From contig CAJTIT010000003.1 in assembly GCA_910576345.1 (NCBI GenBank), positions 1-64,000 on the forward strand: a stretch of 64,000 nucleotides of DNA. The letters run 5' to 3'. Below, one piece after another: positions 38,801 through 46,942 of the stretch. Position numbers and translations under genes: made by a program. The notes beneath the pieces were generated by a model that was given only the letters and a program-made list of their open reading frames with translations, had not been told where the DNA came from and searched no databases. Source of the stretch: Erysipelotrichales bacterium (GTDB lineage: Bacteria > Bacillota_I > Bacilli_A > Erysipelotrichales > Erysipelotrichaceae). Numbering within the stretch: the first letter of the stretch is position 1; each line of letters starts with the position of its first letter.

Positions 38801-40554
38801 ATAAAGTATCGATAGGTTTGTGGTTCTCTATCATCTTCAGTTACTTTGACTTCAAAGTCTTCTACCGGATCATGATTGATTGTCGGTGTTTTGGTTTCTC
38901 TGACTATATAAGTACCATAAGGTAATTCAATAGAAGTAGCACTTCCCAATTCATCAGTTACCAATTTGTCATATGTTGGAGAATTATCCCAACCTAAACG
39001 ATTAACATCTGATTTTAATTTCACAGTGAATTCCGCATCTTTTAAAACAATGGATTCGTCATGAATGTTTGGATCTTCCAGTTTTTGAATTCTGAACGCT
39101 TGTTTTTTTAACGGTTCATAAGAAATCATATCTTTGATGATTACAGGAACGTTTTGATTATCGTATAATAGGTCGACATCCAAATTGCCAGCAACCTTAC
39201 ACCCCTCACTAGGTTTAATCTCTTTCCAGTAGTATTTGCCTAGATAATCGACTTCTGCGGTTGTGGTTCCGTTTACGATTGTATGTTGCGATATTTCTTC
39301 ATCTTTTTCGTATACAACGGATCCGTCAGCTGGATCTAGAATGTTCTCTCTTGCATAAAAACCATAAACTGCGCCATCGATTTTGGCATTGCCGACTTTA
39401 TCACCATCGATTACTTTTGTTAAAGTAGATCTACCTGTGACACGTTCATCTACGATTTCTTTATCTACAAATTCTTGGACATTTGTGGATGTATCAACAG
39501 TGAATGGATGTTGTGCTGAATTGATTTGATAATCTTCAGGAGCTAATGTTTCGGTGTAATAGTAATCACCGAATAACAATAGTCCAGATTGCGCAATACC
39601 TTGCTCATTGGATTCGATTGTAGATACCTTTGTGCCATCTGTTTTATAGATGTCATATTTAATTCCAGCTTTTTCAACCACTTTTTGTGATTGCGCATCC
39701 TTTTTCACGATTTGAATTTTTCCGTACTTTTGGACGTTAAATTTTAAGGTTGAAAAGCTAGGATCACTTACCTTACGCAACGGCGAAGTTGATTGTTTTC
39801 CTGGATTAACGTAAACGATATTAGTTCCTTGATCCATATCTGATACATTGTCAAACATAAAATTTACACTATCATTTGCATCTGCATTAGCACGCATATG
39901 AAGTGTATTGTCCCACCAATAAAAACTAAAGCCCTTTTCAGTATAACTCGTACCCATCTTATATCCGTGGGCCTTCATGTATATAGCTAAAACTCCATTC
40001 GTATCTTCTAAATCTACAGTTTCACCTACATTAATTGTAAAAGTTTGTCCAGAAAAGCTCAGTTTTTTGGCATGATTAGCGATTTTATCTTGAATAACCG
40101 CTTTTTTTGCGTTGAAATAGCTAGGGACTTGGCTAAATGACCAACCCCTACGCTCCCAAATCATAATTTGCGTAGTTTGATAGTCCTCGACTGTCTGCGC
40201 GGTTGTCCAATAGCCATAGTAAGCAATCAAGGATAAATCTTTTGCCAATGCACGATCATTCAATTCATTAATTAAGTCCTCTTCTGTTACGGATAAACCA
40301 TTGGTTAGATTTGCCCACGGTTCAATACAGAACACTTTGGTACTGCCTACTGTTAGTATTTCAGCGTTTGAATCAAATCGTTCCCGCATATTACCATTAG
40401 AATTAAGAGCGGTTCCAGTTCCTCTATATGGATGTCCTGGCACAACTTGAATGTTCACATTGACCATTGCCGCAGATACTGGCAGTTGAAAAACGCTGAT
40501 AGCCATAAGTGAACACATAAAAGTAATGAATATTTTTTTAAATATATCTTTCAT
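35857..40554 (-). CDS. Giant LPxTG-type adhesin with thioester and SpaA/Cna-B domains
   Basis: 1565 residues from ATG 40554 (AAGGAACAG site); the longer in-frame start lacks a site. Signal peptide KKIFITFMCSLMAISVF...SAA. The N-terminal TQXA/thioester-type domain has KVFCIEPWANL with YQTTQIMIWERRGW (candidate Cys-Gln thioester). About ten SpaA/Cna-B beta-sandwiches follow (for example QKVVEKAGIKYDIYKTDGT, ITFEIKAKTDI-type cores, YYAKELSTNDDYVLDENKYP and YYFKELKTNEQYVLDPNEY). Many should form Lys-Asn isopeptide bonds. The end is LPTIGTGDN, a helix and KRKKQ, a sortase signal. No sortase gene is in the window, so a host sortase is needed. It likely promotes cell-cell or surface attachment of ICE carriers. 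Confidence 0.9.
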   Translation of the reverse strand: MKDIFKKIFITFMCSLMAISVFQLPVSAAMVNVNIQVVPGHPYRGTGTALNSNGNMRERFDSNAEILTVGSTKVFCIEPWANLTNGLSVTEEDLINELNDRALAKDLSLIAYYGYWTTAQTVEDYQTTQIMIWERRGWSFSQVPSYFNAKKAVIQDKIANHAKKLSFSGQTFTINVGETVDLEDTNGVLAIYMKAHGYKMGTSYTEKGFSFYWWDNTLHMRANADANDSVNFMFDNVSDMDQGTNIVYVNPGKQSTSPLRKVSDPSFSTLKFNVQKYGKIQIVKKDAQSQKVVEKAGIKYDIYKTDGTKVSTIESNEQGIAQSGLLLFGDYYYTETLAPEDYQINSAQHPFTVDTSTNVQEFVDKEIVDERVTGRSTLTKVIDGDKVGNAKIDGAVYGFYARENILDPADGSVVYEKDEEISQHTIVNGTTTAEVDYLGKYYWKEIKPSEGCKVAGNLDVDLLYDNQNVPVIIKDMISYEPLKKQAFRIQKLEDPNIHDESIVLKDAEFTVKLKSDVNRLGWDNSPTYDKLVTDELGSATSIELPYGTYIVRETKTPTINHDPVEDFEVKVTEDDREPQTYRYFIDNILKTKLAVYKRDAETENIVPLSGMKFKVKCVSGTADFKPGEYVSYWQWHPLPERVDTWETTEDGYVFLELSLRAGTYQLEEIESPEGYLLNKEPIPFTITRGWHQQLGPDDETLITTVEMHDAPVKGQVKIDKQAELFKGYESTPTEYGDLYTPKYETGLLPNVTFEIKAKTDIIGADGKVWYKAGRQVTTMTTDGINITASPLLPIGTEGNNLYTLQEIETEEGYVVDDTVYTFRFDYVDQDTAVVSPTYLDENGNEIEFDEILKIENDKQKALILDTKNMEESIFENTGSIKDVLFGFYSENVPGLEKDSLVGLSTVNSAGNFNLQLTQAGSYYAKELSTNDDYVLDENKYPFEFTYKGDQLTTLSVNQGKPIYNLLKRGSLEIYKLDEESEKPLVNVPFELAIDPEFNEIIKTSSTDENGRLLFEELEANHMYYVREKYDGNHDMVINGYVYDPSVYEVTINDVEIVKLDLTNKQVKGIVQFTKTGESFKNVELVEGEFGTEHHPVWSQGSLLGSILTVEAAEDITTWDGTEHFKKGDIVTELSSEWNTVDSLLLPVGKYKAYESGVPVGYIKDETMYEFEITPNGKEEIQLNLVTINNTRAKANINLTKHLETQETFINEQAYDDVVFGLYARSDIHDYMGNIAIKHDALIGTSKIDENGHLINTYDLPIGSYYFKELKTNEQYVLDPNEYDFVIEYQGEEVKEFTVNINEGKPIENELIRGKIEILKYTKDEVFLSRREMALQKNNETIKTLSEEDKNFLGGVVFEVSTDKEFKNIIRTGKTNASGYLAFDELERGTYFIREKQALDFYELNDEVFEIMIKTNEQVETIDVDNNLIKSYIDIKKVDYYDNNTVLPYAGFTMYSDPECTQPIKEVKTGKDGIAHFDDIKFGSTVYIKETSAPVGYELSDEVVKVTIDEDWVSGDKETRIIVYPDQPLPTIGTGDNTNIMSYTLVCMISAFALLLLYKRKKQNIN

Positions 40555-40655
40555 AATCTGTTCCTTTCTTTTTATGATCATAAAAAAAATCGATATTTGC
40601 ATACCGATCAATAAGTAGGAATTATACATTAAAAATGTAACCTTTCAATTAAAAA

Positions 40656-40668
40656 GGCGGCAACCGCC
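40656..40668. repeat. Variant intercistronic hairpin GGCGG-caa-CCGCC
   Basis: It occupies the same kind of position as the GGTGGC palindrome, between the stop at 40701 and the next start. Confidence 0.8.
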
Positions 40669-40700
40669 CCAATATCATTACCTTATAATAATTCATATTT

Positions 40701-40967
40701 TTATTCTCCTTTATTTCTATACCTTTTATACTTTTTGTATATTGGTGTTTCTGTTATCATATAATAAGTGTTCAATAGCATTACCACATAACCAGTGATA
40801 AGAAATAATATCATTATAACGCTTAATATATACAAACATTCATCTCCAAAATCACTATTTATCTTTGTTTCAATATATTTAAATAAACAATAAGATAAAA
40901 TTATGACAATCATGCATTTCATTTCTTTTTTTAGCCATTCATTTAATTTGTCTTCAAATTTTTCCAT
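40701..40967 (-). CDS. Small two-helix membrane protein
   Basis: 88 residues from ATG 40967. The amphipathic N-terminus EKFEDKLNEWLKKEM is followed by two transmembrane helices (MIVIILSYCLFKYI and LYILSVIMILFLITGYVVML). It overlaps the upstream gene. Unknown role. Confidence 0.5.
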   Translation of the reverse strand: MEKFEDKLNEWLKKEMKCMIVIILSYCLFKYIETKINSDFGDECLYILSVIMILFLITGYVVMLLNTYYMITETPIYKKYKRYRNKGE

Positions 40968-41217
40968 TTTTTTCATCCCTGCTTTCTATAAGCACCTTTA
41001 TTTCAAACAAAATACAGTAGCTTGTCATAATAAACAGTGTAATTAGATAAATAGATATTAAAGTCGTATAATATGGTGTGTTAATCATTAAAAAAGTACT
41101 ATTTTGTATATCTTCTATGTGGTTATTAAAAAAACAACACAGTATAATAAAACAAATAATATAACCCAATAACCGTATTACATCTTTAAATAGTTCTTTT
41201 TTCATTGTTTTCATCAT
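40954..41217 (-). CDS. Small two-helix membrane protein
   Basis: 87 residues with helices LLGYIICFIILCCFF and LISIYLITLFIMTSYCILF. It resembles its downstream neighbour in size and layout. The two may form a pair at the membrane. Several ATGs compete for the start. Confidence 0.5.
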   Translation of the reverse strand: MMKTMKKELFKDVIRLLGYIICFIILCCFFNNHIEDIQNSTFLMINTPYYTTLISIYLITLFIMTSYCILFEIKVLIESRDEKNGKI

Positions 41218-41242
41218 CCCAACTTTCTTTTAAGGTATTTAA

Positions 41243-41262
41243 AAAGTGGCGTATGCCACTTT
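41243..41262. repeat. Variant intercistronic hairpin AAAGTGGC-gtat-GCCACTTT
   Basis: It follows the stop of the lipoprotein gene at 41271. The arms differ by one base pair type from the GGTGGC family. Confidence 0.85.
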
Positions 41263-41270
41263 ATTAGATT

Positions 41271-42182
41271 TTAATAAAAATATACAATGCCCCAACCACA
41301 ATATCCATCATTTGTGCATATGTCAGATGCACCATAACCCATTCCCCAATATGGACTATTTTCATCATGCGCTTGATCCCACCCCCATTGATTTGCTTCT
41401 TCAAAACTGTTAAATAAGATTTGTGGATTAGCACCTTCCCAATCAAGAACCGCATCACATGGTTTTGTTGGATCCTCCGGAGCTTTACCTGTTCTTGGAC
41501 ACACTGTCTTTGATGGTGTGGATGCGGATGCTTGTGAATTGTTGGTAGATGGAGTAGAATTAGAAGAATTTGACGTTGATTGGTTTGTGACAGGTGCTTT
41601 ATAGTTATTTCCTTGTGTTTGGTTACTTGCCTGTGTTTCTTCTTTTGGTTTTTCTTTAACGATTACCGAATACTCCTTTTCTGCTTTGTTTCCGTTCTTA
41701 TCAAATGCGGTTACTTTTAATTTGTATGTTCCCGCTTTACCGGTATCAACCTTGCCGGAGATTGAATAACCGTCTTTTGACAGATCCTTTTGATCGCTGA
41801 ATTTGATGTCTCCATCCACAGGATCTTTTATTGATTTCACATTCGTTTTTGCGTCGAATTTATCTCCTGTGGTTATTTCAACTTTTTCTTTCTTTAATTG
41901 GATAACGGGAAATTGCGTATCTTTTACGGAAATCGTGATTTCTTTTGTGGTTTCTTTGCCATCCTTGTTCGTAAAAACAACCGTGACTTTCTGATCTCCG
42001 ATTTTCTTACTGTCCAAATCCTTGATTTCCTTTACCGAAATATCTTTTTGATCGGTTAGAGCCTCAATTTTCAATTCGGATCCGTATTCTAAAACAATCT
42101 GTTCTTTCACTTCTACTTTCAAGCTTGATGAACAAGCTGCCAGTAACACAATCATTGACAGTAATGTCATTAGTCTTTTCAT
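41271..42182 (-). CDS. Ig-like lipoprotein, tandem copy 1
   Basis: 303 residues from ATG 42182. Lipobox SMIVLLAACSSS. Two Ig-like domains of the DUF5011 kind (EYGSELKIEALTDQKDISVK; KVEITTGDKFDAKTNVKSIK and DPVDGDIKFSD). A low-complexity Ser/Thr/Asn/Gln linker follows, then an 80-residue C-terminal domain with four cysteines (TVCPRTGK, PCDAVLDW, CTNDGYCGWG) and many Trp. It is exported and lipid-anchored. The C-terminal domain is probably the functional head. The central 570 bp is nearly identical to copy 2. Confidence 0.75.
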   Translation of the reverse strand: MKRLMTLLSMIVLLAACSSSLKVEVKEQIVLEYGSELKIEALTDQKDISVKEIKDLDSKKIGDQKVTVVFTNKDGKETTKEITISVKDTQFPVIQLKKEKVEITTGDKFDAKTNVKSIKDPVDGDIKFSDQKDLSKDGYSISGKVDTGKAGTYKLKVTAFDKNGNKAEKEYSVIVKEKPKEETQASNQTQGNNYKAPVTNQSTSNSSNSTPSTNNSQASASTPSKTVCPRTGKAPEDPTKPCDAVLDWEGANPQILFNSFEEANQWGWDQAHDENSPYWGMGYGASDICTNDGYCGWGIVYFY

Positions 42183-42195
42183 ATGCATTTTATTA

Positions 42196-43101
42196 TTAGT
42201 AAAATTGTACTGCATAAGTATCACTTTGATCGTTTCTTGTGACTGGTGCTACACTATACCCAGAATACTTTTTATAATACTCAGGTTTGTCCATTTGTTC
42301 CCATGCCCATTTATCAGCTTCATCACATGAAGAAAATGCTATTTGTGGATTTGCATGGTACCAATTAATAACAGCATCACAAGGTAATGATGGATTTATT
42401 GGTTCATTACCATTAGGACACACTGTCTTTGATGGTGTGGATGCGGATGCTTGTGAATTGTTGGTAGATGGAGTAGAATTAGAAGAACTTGACGTTGATT
42501 GATTTGTGACAGGTGCTTTATAGTTATTTCCTTGTGTTTGGTTACTTGCCTGTGTTTCTTCTTTTGGTTTTTCTTTAACGATTACCGAATACTCCTTTTC
42601 TGCTTTGTTTCCGTTCTTATCAAATGCGGTTACTTTTAATTTGTATGTTCCCGCTTTACCGGTATCAACCTTGCCGGAGATTGAATAACCGTCTTTTGAC
42701 AGATCCTTTTGATCGCTGAATTTGATGTCTCCATCCACAGGATCTTTTATTGATTTCACATTCGTTTTTGCGTCGAATTTATCTCCTGTGGTTATTTCAA
42801 CTTTTTCTTTCTTTAATTGGATAACGGGAAATTGCGTATCTTTTACGGAAATCGTGATTTCTTTTGTGGTTTCTTTGCCATCCTTGTTCGTAAAAACAAC
42901 CGTGACTTTCTGATCTCCGATTTTCTTACTGTCCAAATCCTTGATTTCCTTTACCGAAATATCTTTCTGATCCGTCAAGTTTTCAATTTTTAGCTCAGAT
43001 CCATATTCCACAGTAATTCCAGATTTAACATCTACTTTCAAACTTGATGAACAAGCTGATACAAGCAGCACAATCATTGCTAATAATGTCATTTTTTTCA
43101 T
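42196..43101 (-). CDS. Ig-like lipoprotein, tandem copy 2
   Basis: 301 residues from ATG 43101. Lipobox MIVLLVSACSSS. The same stalk as copy 1, but a different C-terminal head: VCPNGNEPINPSLPCDAVIN, CDEADKWAWEQMDKPEYYKK and no last cysteine pair. The swap of heads on a shared stalk suggests diversification. The spacing to copy 1 is 13 bases. Confidence 0.75.
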   Translation of the reverse strand: MKKMTLLAMIVLLVSACSSSLKVDVKSGITVEYGSELKIENLTDQKDISVKEIKDLDSKKIGDQKVTVVFTNKDGKETTKEITISVKDTQFPVIQLKKEKVEITTGDKFDAKTNVKSIKDPVDGDIKFSDQKDLSKDGYSISGKVDTGKAGTYKLKVTAFDKNGNKAEKEYSVIVKEKPKEETQASNQTQGNNYKAPVTNQSTSSSSNSTPSTNNSQASASTPSKTVCPNGNEPINPSLPCDAVINWYHANPQIAFSSCDEADKWAWEQMDKPEYYKKYSGYSVAPVTRNDQSDTYAVQFY

Positions 43102-43105
43102 AATC

Positions 43106-44011
43106 TTACTCAAACGAAACAAAGCCCCACTCACAATACCCATCATTTGTGCATAACTGCCCTGTAACATATCCCTTACCCCAATATGGACTATTTTCAT
43201 CATGTGCTTGATCCCATCCCCATTGATTTGCTACATCAAAATTATCAAATAATTTATGAGGATTTGCATATTGCCAATCTAATACCGCATCACATGATTG
43301 AGATGGATCCTTCGGTTCTTTACCAGTTCTGGGACAGACTGTTTTTGATGGGGCAGGTGTTGAGGCTTGTTGATTGTTATTTGATGGCGTAGATGCCTGC
43401 GTTTTATTCGATTGATTCGTAGAAGGTGTTTTATAATTGTTGCTTTGTGTTTGAGTTTTACTTGAAGTTTCTTCTTTTGGTTTCTCTTTTACTTTTACAG
43501 AAAATTCTTTTTCTGCTTTATTGCCGTTCTTATCATAGGCAATGACTTTCAACTTGTAGTCTCCTGCTTTTTTTGAATCAACTGTTCCTGTTATTTGATA
43601 ACCATCTTTAGAAAGATCCTTTGAATCATTATATTTAATATCTCCATCCACAGGATCCTTTACAGATTTCACATTTGCTTTTGCATCAAATTTATCCCCA
43701 GCAGTAATTTCAACTTTGTCTTTATTCAGTTCGATTACTGGTGCTTTTGTATCTTTAACAGATACCGTGATTTCTTCATTTGCTTCTTTGCCATCATTAT
43801 TGGCAAAAACAACTGTGATTTTCTGATCACCAATTTTTTTGGTATCAAAATTCTTGATTTCCTTTACAGAAATATCTTTCTGATCAGTCAAGTTTTCAAC
43901 TTTTAGATCTGATCCATATTCAACAGTAATTCCAGATTTAACCTCTACTTTCAAACTTGATGAACAAGATACAAGCAGCACGATCATTGTCAATAATGCA
44001 ATTTTTTTCAT
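43106..44011 (-). CDS. Ig-like lipoprotein, tandem copy 3
   Basis: 301 residues. Lipobox MIVLLVSCSSS. The same domain order as copies 1 and 2, but the stalk has diverged at many codons (NFDTKKIGDQKITVVFANND). The head is close to that of copy 1 (SPYWGKGYVTGQLCTNDGYC). It heads the three-gene array. An intergenic stretch with a GAGGAGAA site precedes it. Confidence 0.75.
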   Translation of the reverse strand: MKKIALLTMIVLLVSCSSSLKVEVKSGITVEYGSDLKVENLTDQKDISVKEIKNFDTKKIGDQKITVVFANNDGKEANEEITVSVKDTKAPVIELNKDKVEITAGDKFDAKANVKSVKDPVDGDIKYNDSKDLSKDGYQITGTVDSKKAGDYKLKVIAYDKNGNKAEKEFSVKVKEKPKEETSSKTQTQSNNYKTPSTNQSNKTQASTPSNNNQQASTPAPSKTVCPRTGKEPKDPSQSCDAVLDWQYANPHKLFDNFDVANQWGWDQAHDENSPYWGKGYVTGQLCTNDGYCEWGFVSFE

Positions 44012-44100
44012 AATAAAATTCTCCTCTCATTTCTTTTGTTTTTATTTGAATTCCATTAAAAACCATATCAAACTATTTTATGTGTATTTGTCACACGATG

Positions 44101-44346
44101 TTATTTTTTTCCTTTTCTGCGTCTGATCCATAATATAATAAGTAGGGTAATTATAATAAATAAAACTAAATACCCAATGCTTAGTGAAAAGGAGTTATTT
44201 AAGTACATCTTATACAAATACATAGACATCATTAATAACAAAAGCAAAACTATACAGGGACACAGAATAAATCTGAATATGAAATTCAAATGTTTTGTAA
44301 TTTCATATTTTGCCTGATCGCCTGCACTTTTAACATTTTTTAACAT
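44101..44346 (-). CDS. Small two-helix membrane protein
   Basis: 81 residues. Two long hydrophobic helices (FRFILCPCIVLLLLLMMSMY and YLVLFIIITLLIILWI) and a basic end RRRKGKK. Unknown role. Confidence 0.5.
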   Translation of the reverse strand: MLKNVKSAGDQAKYEITKHLNFIFRFILCPCIVLLLLLMMSMYLYKMYLNNSFSLSIGYLVLFIIITLLIILWIRRRKGKK

Positions 44347-44491
44347 TCCTTTATTACCTCCTATACATATGATTATACAATAATTTCCAGGCCAATTCTA
44401 GCCGCATCAAAACTTCTGTGTTAATTACACAGCTGATAAAAATGTATGATAAAGACATCTTGAATCCACAAGAATCTTCACATATACATCT

Positions 44492-45082
44492 TTATGTCGC
44501 ATACTTTCTCAAAGCCTCCTTTTCTTGCTCTTTTTCATATTGATCGCCGATGGAATCTTGGCATGATTCCATTACCAAGGAACAAGGCAATGAAAAGGAT
44601 CCTTGTCTTGGACAATATGCTTGCAGATAGTTCATAGTTGCATATACCGCTTCTTGCCAATCAAACCAGTCGGTATTGCTTAAATTGTTTGCGCCGGCAA
44701 ATGAATTGATCGCATCATCCAAGTGTCGCCTTAAATCTGTGACCATATCATCAAAATCAGCATAATAAAACAATTCTTCATGATTGTTATCAATTTCATG
44801 AATATTCACTTGCTCTTTTTCCGGTTGATAATTTAATATAGACAAATTTTGTATTTCTTCAGAAGTTATTCCATTCCTTGATGCAATTTCAACCATCTTT
44901 TCATTCTGACACTCTTTTACATCCACTGCATCATCAAGTTCTTTCAGTACTTTTTTCACATCTTTGATATCAAAAGTATCTATCAAGACATCATCCACTT
45001 CATAATACAGTAATGAGCGATCTTTGTTCAGATAAAGTGCTTTCTTAAGATGCTTTTTTGTATACCCGACAAACAAAATCAT
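44492..45082 (-). CDS. Acidic ICE protein of unknown function
   Basis: 196 residues, acidic, soluble. The opening MILFVGYTKKHLKKALYLNK is followed by a helical part (DDMVTDLRRHLDDAINSFAG). No motif was recognised. It lies downstream of the gene at 45125 in the same run. Confidence 0.55.
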   Translation of the reverse strand: MILFVGYTKKHLKKALYLNKDRSLLYYEVDDVLIDTFDIKDVKKVLKELDDAVDVKECQNEKMVEIASRNGITSEEIQNLSILNYQPEKEQVNIHEIDNNHEELFYYADFDDMVTDLRRHLDDAINSFAGANNLSNTDWFDWQEAVYATMNYLQAYCPRQGSFSLPCSLVMESCQDSIGDQYEKEQEKEALRKYAT

Positions 45083-45124
45083 GATATCACCTCCCTAAAA
45101 AGTCGGATTATTCAACTATGTTTA

Positions 45125-45625
45125 CTACAATTTTTTGAGAAAGCGAAAGCCATTGGCAGAAATCTTCTTTTTGCCATGTTCTGTAAGTACATAACTTTTG
45201 CTAGTGTCATAATCAACTGTTTCCGTGTACTCTGTAGCTCTTGGATGATTTCTTGTGCCACTCCAAACCAGATAAGAGACTTCCCACTTTTCAATACAAG
45301 AAGATGTTTTCTCTTCTTTAAGACTTATCAATTCTTTCACAATCTCTTCTGTTAGTCTTTCACAAGCATCAACAGAGATTTCATAAAAATCCGTTTTATT
45401 GTATCTCGATGACGTATGATGCCAACTTGAACAAACCAACAATTGTCTTTTTAAGATATCAACTCTTATTTTTGACAAATCATAAATTTCAAAACCAGAC
45501 TCTTTACATACTTGAGAATATCCAATCAATAAGTCCTGTTTTGTCCACTTGCTGTATGGCTTCTCTCCATTTTCATATGCATCTACCGCATTGTTGCTCA
45601 TGGAATATCCACTATATCCTGCCAT
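45125..45625 (-). CDS. ICE protein of unknown function (MAGYSGYSMSNNA type)
   Basis: 166 residues from ATG 45625, chosen because AAAGTGAGGA lies just upstream. The N-terminus MAGYSGYSMSNNAVDAYENG and KPYSKWTKQDLL look like a short family seen in other mobile elements (memory-based, unverified). The C-terminus has a beta-rich part (SYLVWSGTRNHPRATEYTET). It is the first gene behind structured leader copy 1. Confidence 0.5.
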   Translation of the reverse strand: MAGYSGYSMSNNAVDAYENGEKPYSKWTKQDLLIGYSQVCKESGFEIYDLSKIRVDILKRQLLVCSSWHHTSSRYNKTDFYEISVDACERLTEEIVKELISLKEEKTSSCIEKWEVSYLVWSGTRNHPRATEYTETVDYDTSKSYVLTEHGKKKISANGFRFLKKL

Positions 45626-45649
45626 TTTCTTGTCCTCACTTTCTTTCAT

Positions 45650-45850
45650 GATTTACCCCCATCTCACTTTCTGTCGTTGCATGAATGATTGAGTTGTCAA
45701 ATCAGCTTTGGGCTGTGCATTTCAATTTGACAAGGAAAATCATTCATGCGATTTCCAATTTCATTTAGGTGGCGATTAGCCACCTAATCTATTGTGTTTT
45801 CCATTGCGCCCACGAAACTTGATGAGTGGGCGCAGCGATCATTCATTCAG
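45650..45850 (-). promoter_or_regulatory. Structured leader element, copy 1
   Basis: It lies directly 5' of the gene starting at 45625. In RNA order: hairpin TGCGCCCAC/GTGGGCGCA, palindrome TTAGGTGGC/GCCACCTAA (45766-45786), then a long stem GCATGAATGATT/AATCATTCATGC with an inner TTGTCAAAT/ATTTGACAA stem capped by CAGC/GCTG. Copy 2 at 55455-55640 keeps every stem, with compensating changes. Confidence 0.8.
45766..45786. repeat. Palindrome, copy 8 (within structured leader 1)
   Basis: TAGGTGGC-gatta-GCCACCTA. The arms are kept; the centre differs. Confidence 0.9.
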
Positions 45851-45878
45851 ACAATAGACGGAAGATCTTTTGGGGTAC

Positions 45879-45912
45879 AAAAAAAGCACCTAACCACATT
45901 TGGATCAGATGC
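45879..45912 (-). terminator. Intrinsic terminator after the gene at 45946
   Basis: Minus strand GCATCTGATCC and GGTTAGGTGC pair (two G-T pairs) and are followed by seven T residues. It separates that gene from structured leader 1. Confidence 0.8.
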
Positions 45913-45945
45913 ATATTGCCTATTCCTATTTAATTGTCGATTATG

Positions 45946-46305
45946 TTATTCTTGAACTCTTGCGAAACCAAGTACCTTATCATATTTGTTTTGTTGTTTG
46001 ATTACAATCCGCTTGAGGATGTCATATTCTTGTCTGTTTTTCCATGTTAAATTTTCAGATAGTTGTTTCAAACGAAATTTAATCAATTGAAAATCTATAA
46101 TATCTTGATCATATCCGAAACAATGACAAAAAGCATTCTTCATAATAGGCATATACATATCTTTTTTATCCAATACCCAATCTGCACTGTTATTATTTGA
46201 ATTACGACTGCAATAAAAAAATTCTTCATCTTCACTAATTACAAAATAATTAATATGATCAACTTTATCAATAAAGTTATCCTTTTCATAAATAATGACT
46301 TTCAT
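45946..46305 (-). CDS. ICE protein of unknown function
   Basis: 119 residues. The beta-rich N-terminus (MKVIIYEKDNFIDKVDHINY, EEFFYCSRNSNN) is followed by helices and a basic end. No motif was recognised. It is monocistronic: it has its own promoter, leader terminator and end terminator. Confidence 0.55.
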   Translation of the reverse strand: MKVIIYEKDNFIDKVDHINYFVISEDEEFFYCSRNSNNNSADWVLDKKDMYMPIMKNAFCHCFGYDQDIIDFQLIKFRLKQLSENLTWKNRQEYDILKRIVIKQQNKYDKVLGFARVQE

Positions 46306-46362
46306 AATTTTCCTCCTTTCTTTTCAATAATAAATCCAGAAAGCAATGACTTAAAAATCAAG

Positions 46363-46448
46363 AAAAAAAGACTTCCAACCGGACGTCTTTACTATATCCC
46401 CACTTGTGGATACTAGCATATTATAGCATATTAATTATCCCCTGAAAA
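46363..46448 (-). promoter_or_regulatory. Promoter and leader attenuator of the gene at 45946
   Basis: Minus strand TTTTCA (46443-46448), 17 bases, TATAAT (46420-46425). The leader then has a small ATCC/GGAT hairpin and an intrinsic terminator AAGAC-TTCCAACCGGAC-GTCTT (46368-46389) with a T-run, all before the AAAGGAGG site. Transcription would stop early unless the terminator is bypassed. Confidence 0.65.
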
Positions 46449-46615
46449 TACCCCCTTTGTGTGAAATTTGACCTTAATTATGTTAAATATATGTGAAATT
46501 ATGTGTTTTATAAAAAATATGCAAGTTATTGCACATTTTATTCGTTTTTTTTACAACAGATCAAGACCATATTCTAATGATTGCTTGATGACACGAAAGG
46601 CCGCTATACCACAAA

Positions 46616-46640
46616 AAAATTATTAAATTTCATGGCAAGT
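46616..46640. repeat. Solitary insertion-sequence end
   Basis: A 25-base stretch ending ATTTCATGGCAAGT, identical to 49026-49050, where it borders a transposase remnant. It is probably a leftover terminal repeat. Confidence 0.6.
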
Positions 46641-46775
46641 TGTTTTTTATATACGAAACAATAGTTGCTATTTTAGTTGCATCAATATATAATATCAGTG
46701 ACCGTAGTACTCGCACCTCTTCACAATGTGGCCCAGAGTACTCTTTTTTTGTCTAAAATAATAAACTAAATGTGT

Positions 46776-46942
46776 TATAATATAAACAATTAGAAAGATG
46801 GTGGTGATATTGAGCTTATTATTTTGTATCAAATTTGGTGCATGAAAAATGGTCATAAACCCAGCTTGTCTGTAGCGCTGTGTGAATTTATGACCATAAT
46901 TCAAAGACCTTAAAGGTCGTAAGGGCGGTTATCCGCCGCCCT
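46776..46942 (+). ncRNA. Possible small structured RNA with a tiny ORF
   Basis: An extended -10 (TGTTATAAT, 46773-46781) is followed by a 15-codon ORF (46798-46845, MVVILSLLFCIKFGA), an 11-bp stem ATGGTCATAAA/TTTATGACCAT (46849-46897), a GACCTT/AAGGTC dyad and the terminator GGGCGG/CCGCCC with T-rich 3' side (46921-46942). No good -35 is visible. It could be a toxin-like or regulatory RNA. Convergent with the XRE gene. Confidence 0.35.
46920..46942. terminator. Bidirectional terminator after the double-XRE gene
   Basis: AAGGGCGG-ttat-CCGCCGCCCTT, at the stop of the gene at 46942; T-rich on the plus-strand side. Confidence 0.65.

Noticed and set aside
31000-46000. A sortase gene near the LPxTG adhesin
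   Set aside because: No frame with the TLxTC and arginine signature was found; anchoring must rely on a host sortase.
46695-46904. A 69-residue minus-strand frame
   Set aside because: No ribosome site, overlaps the structured plus-strand unit, and shows no domain-like features.
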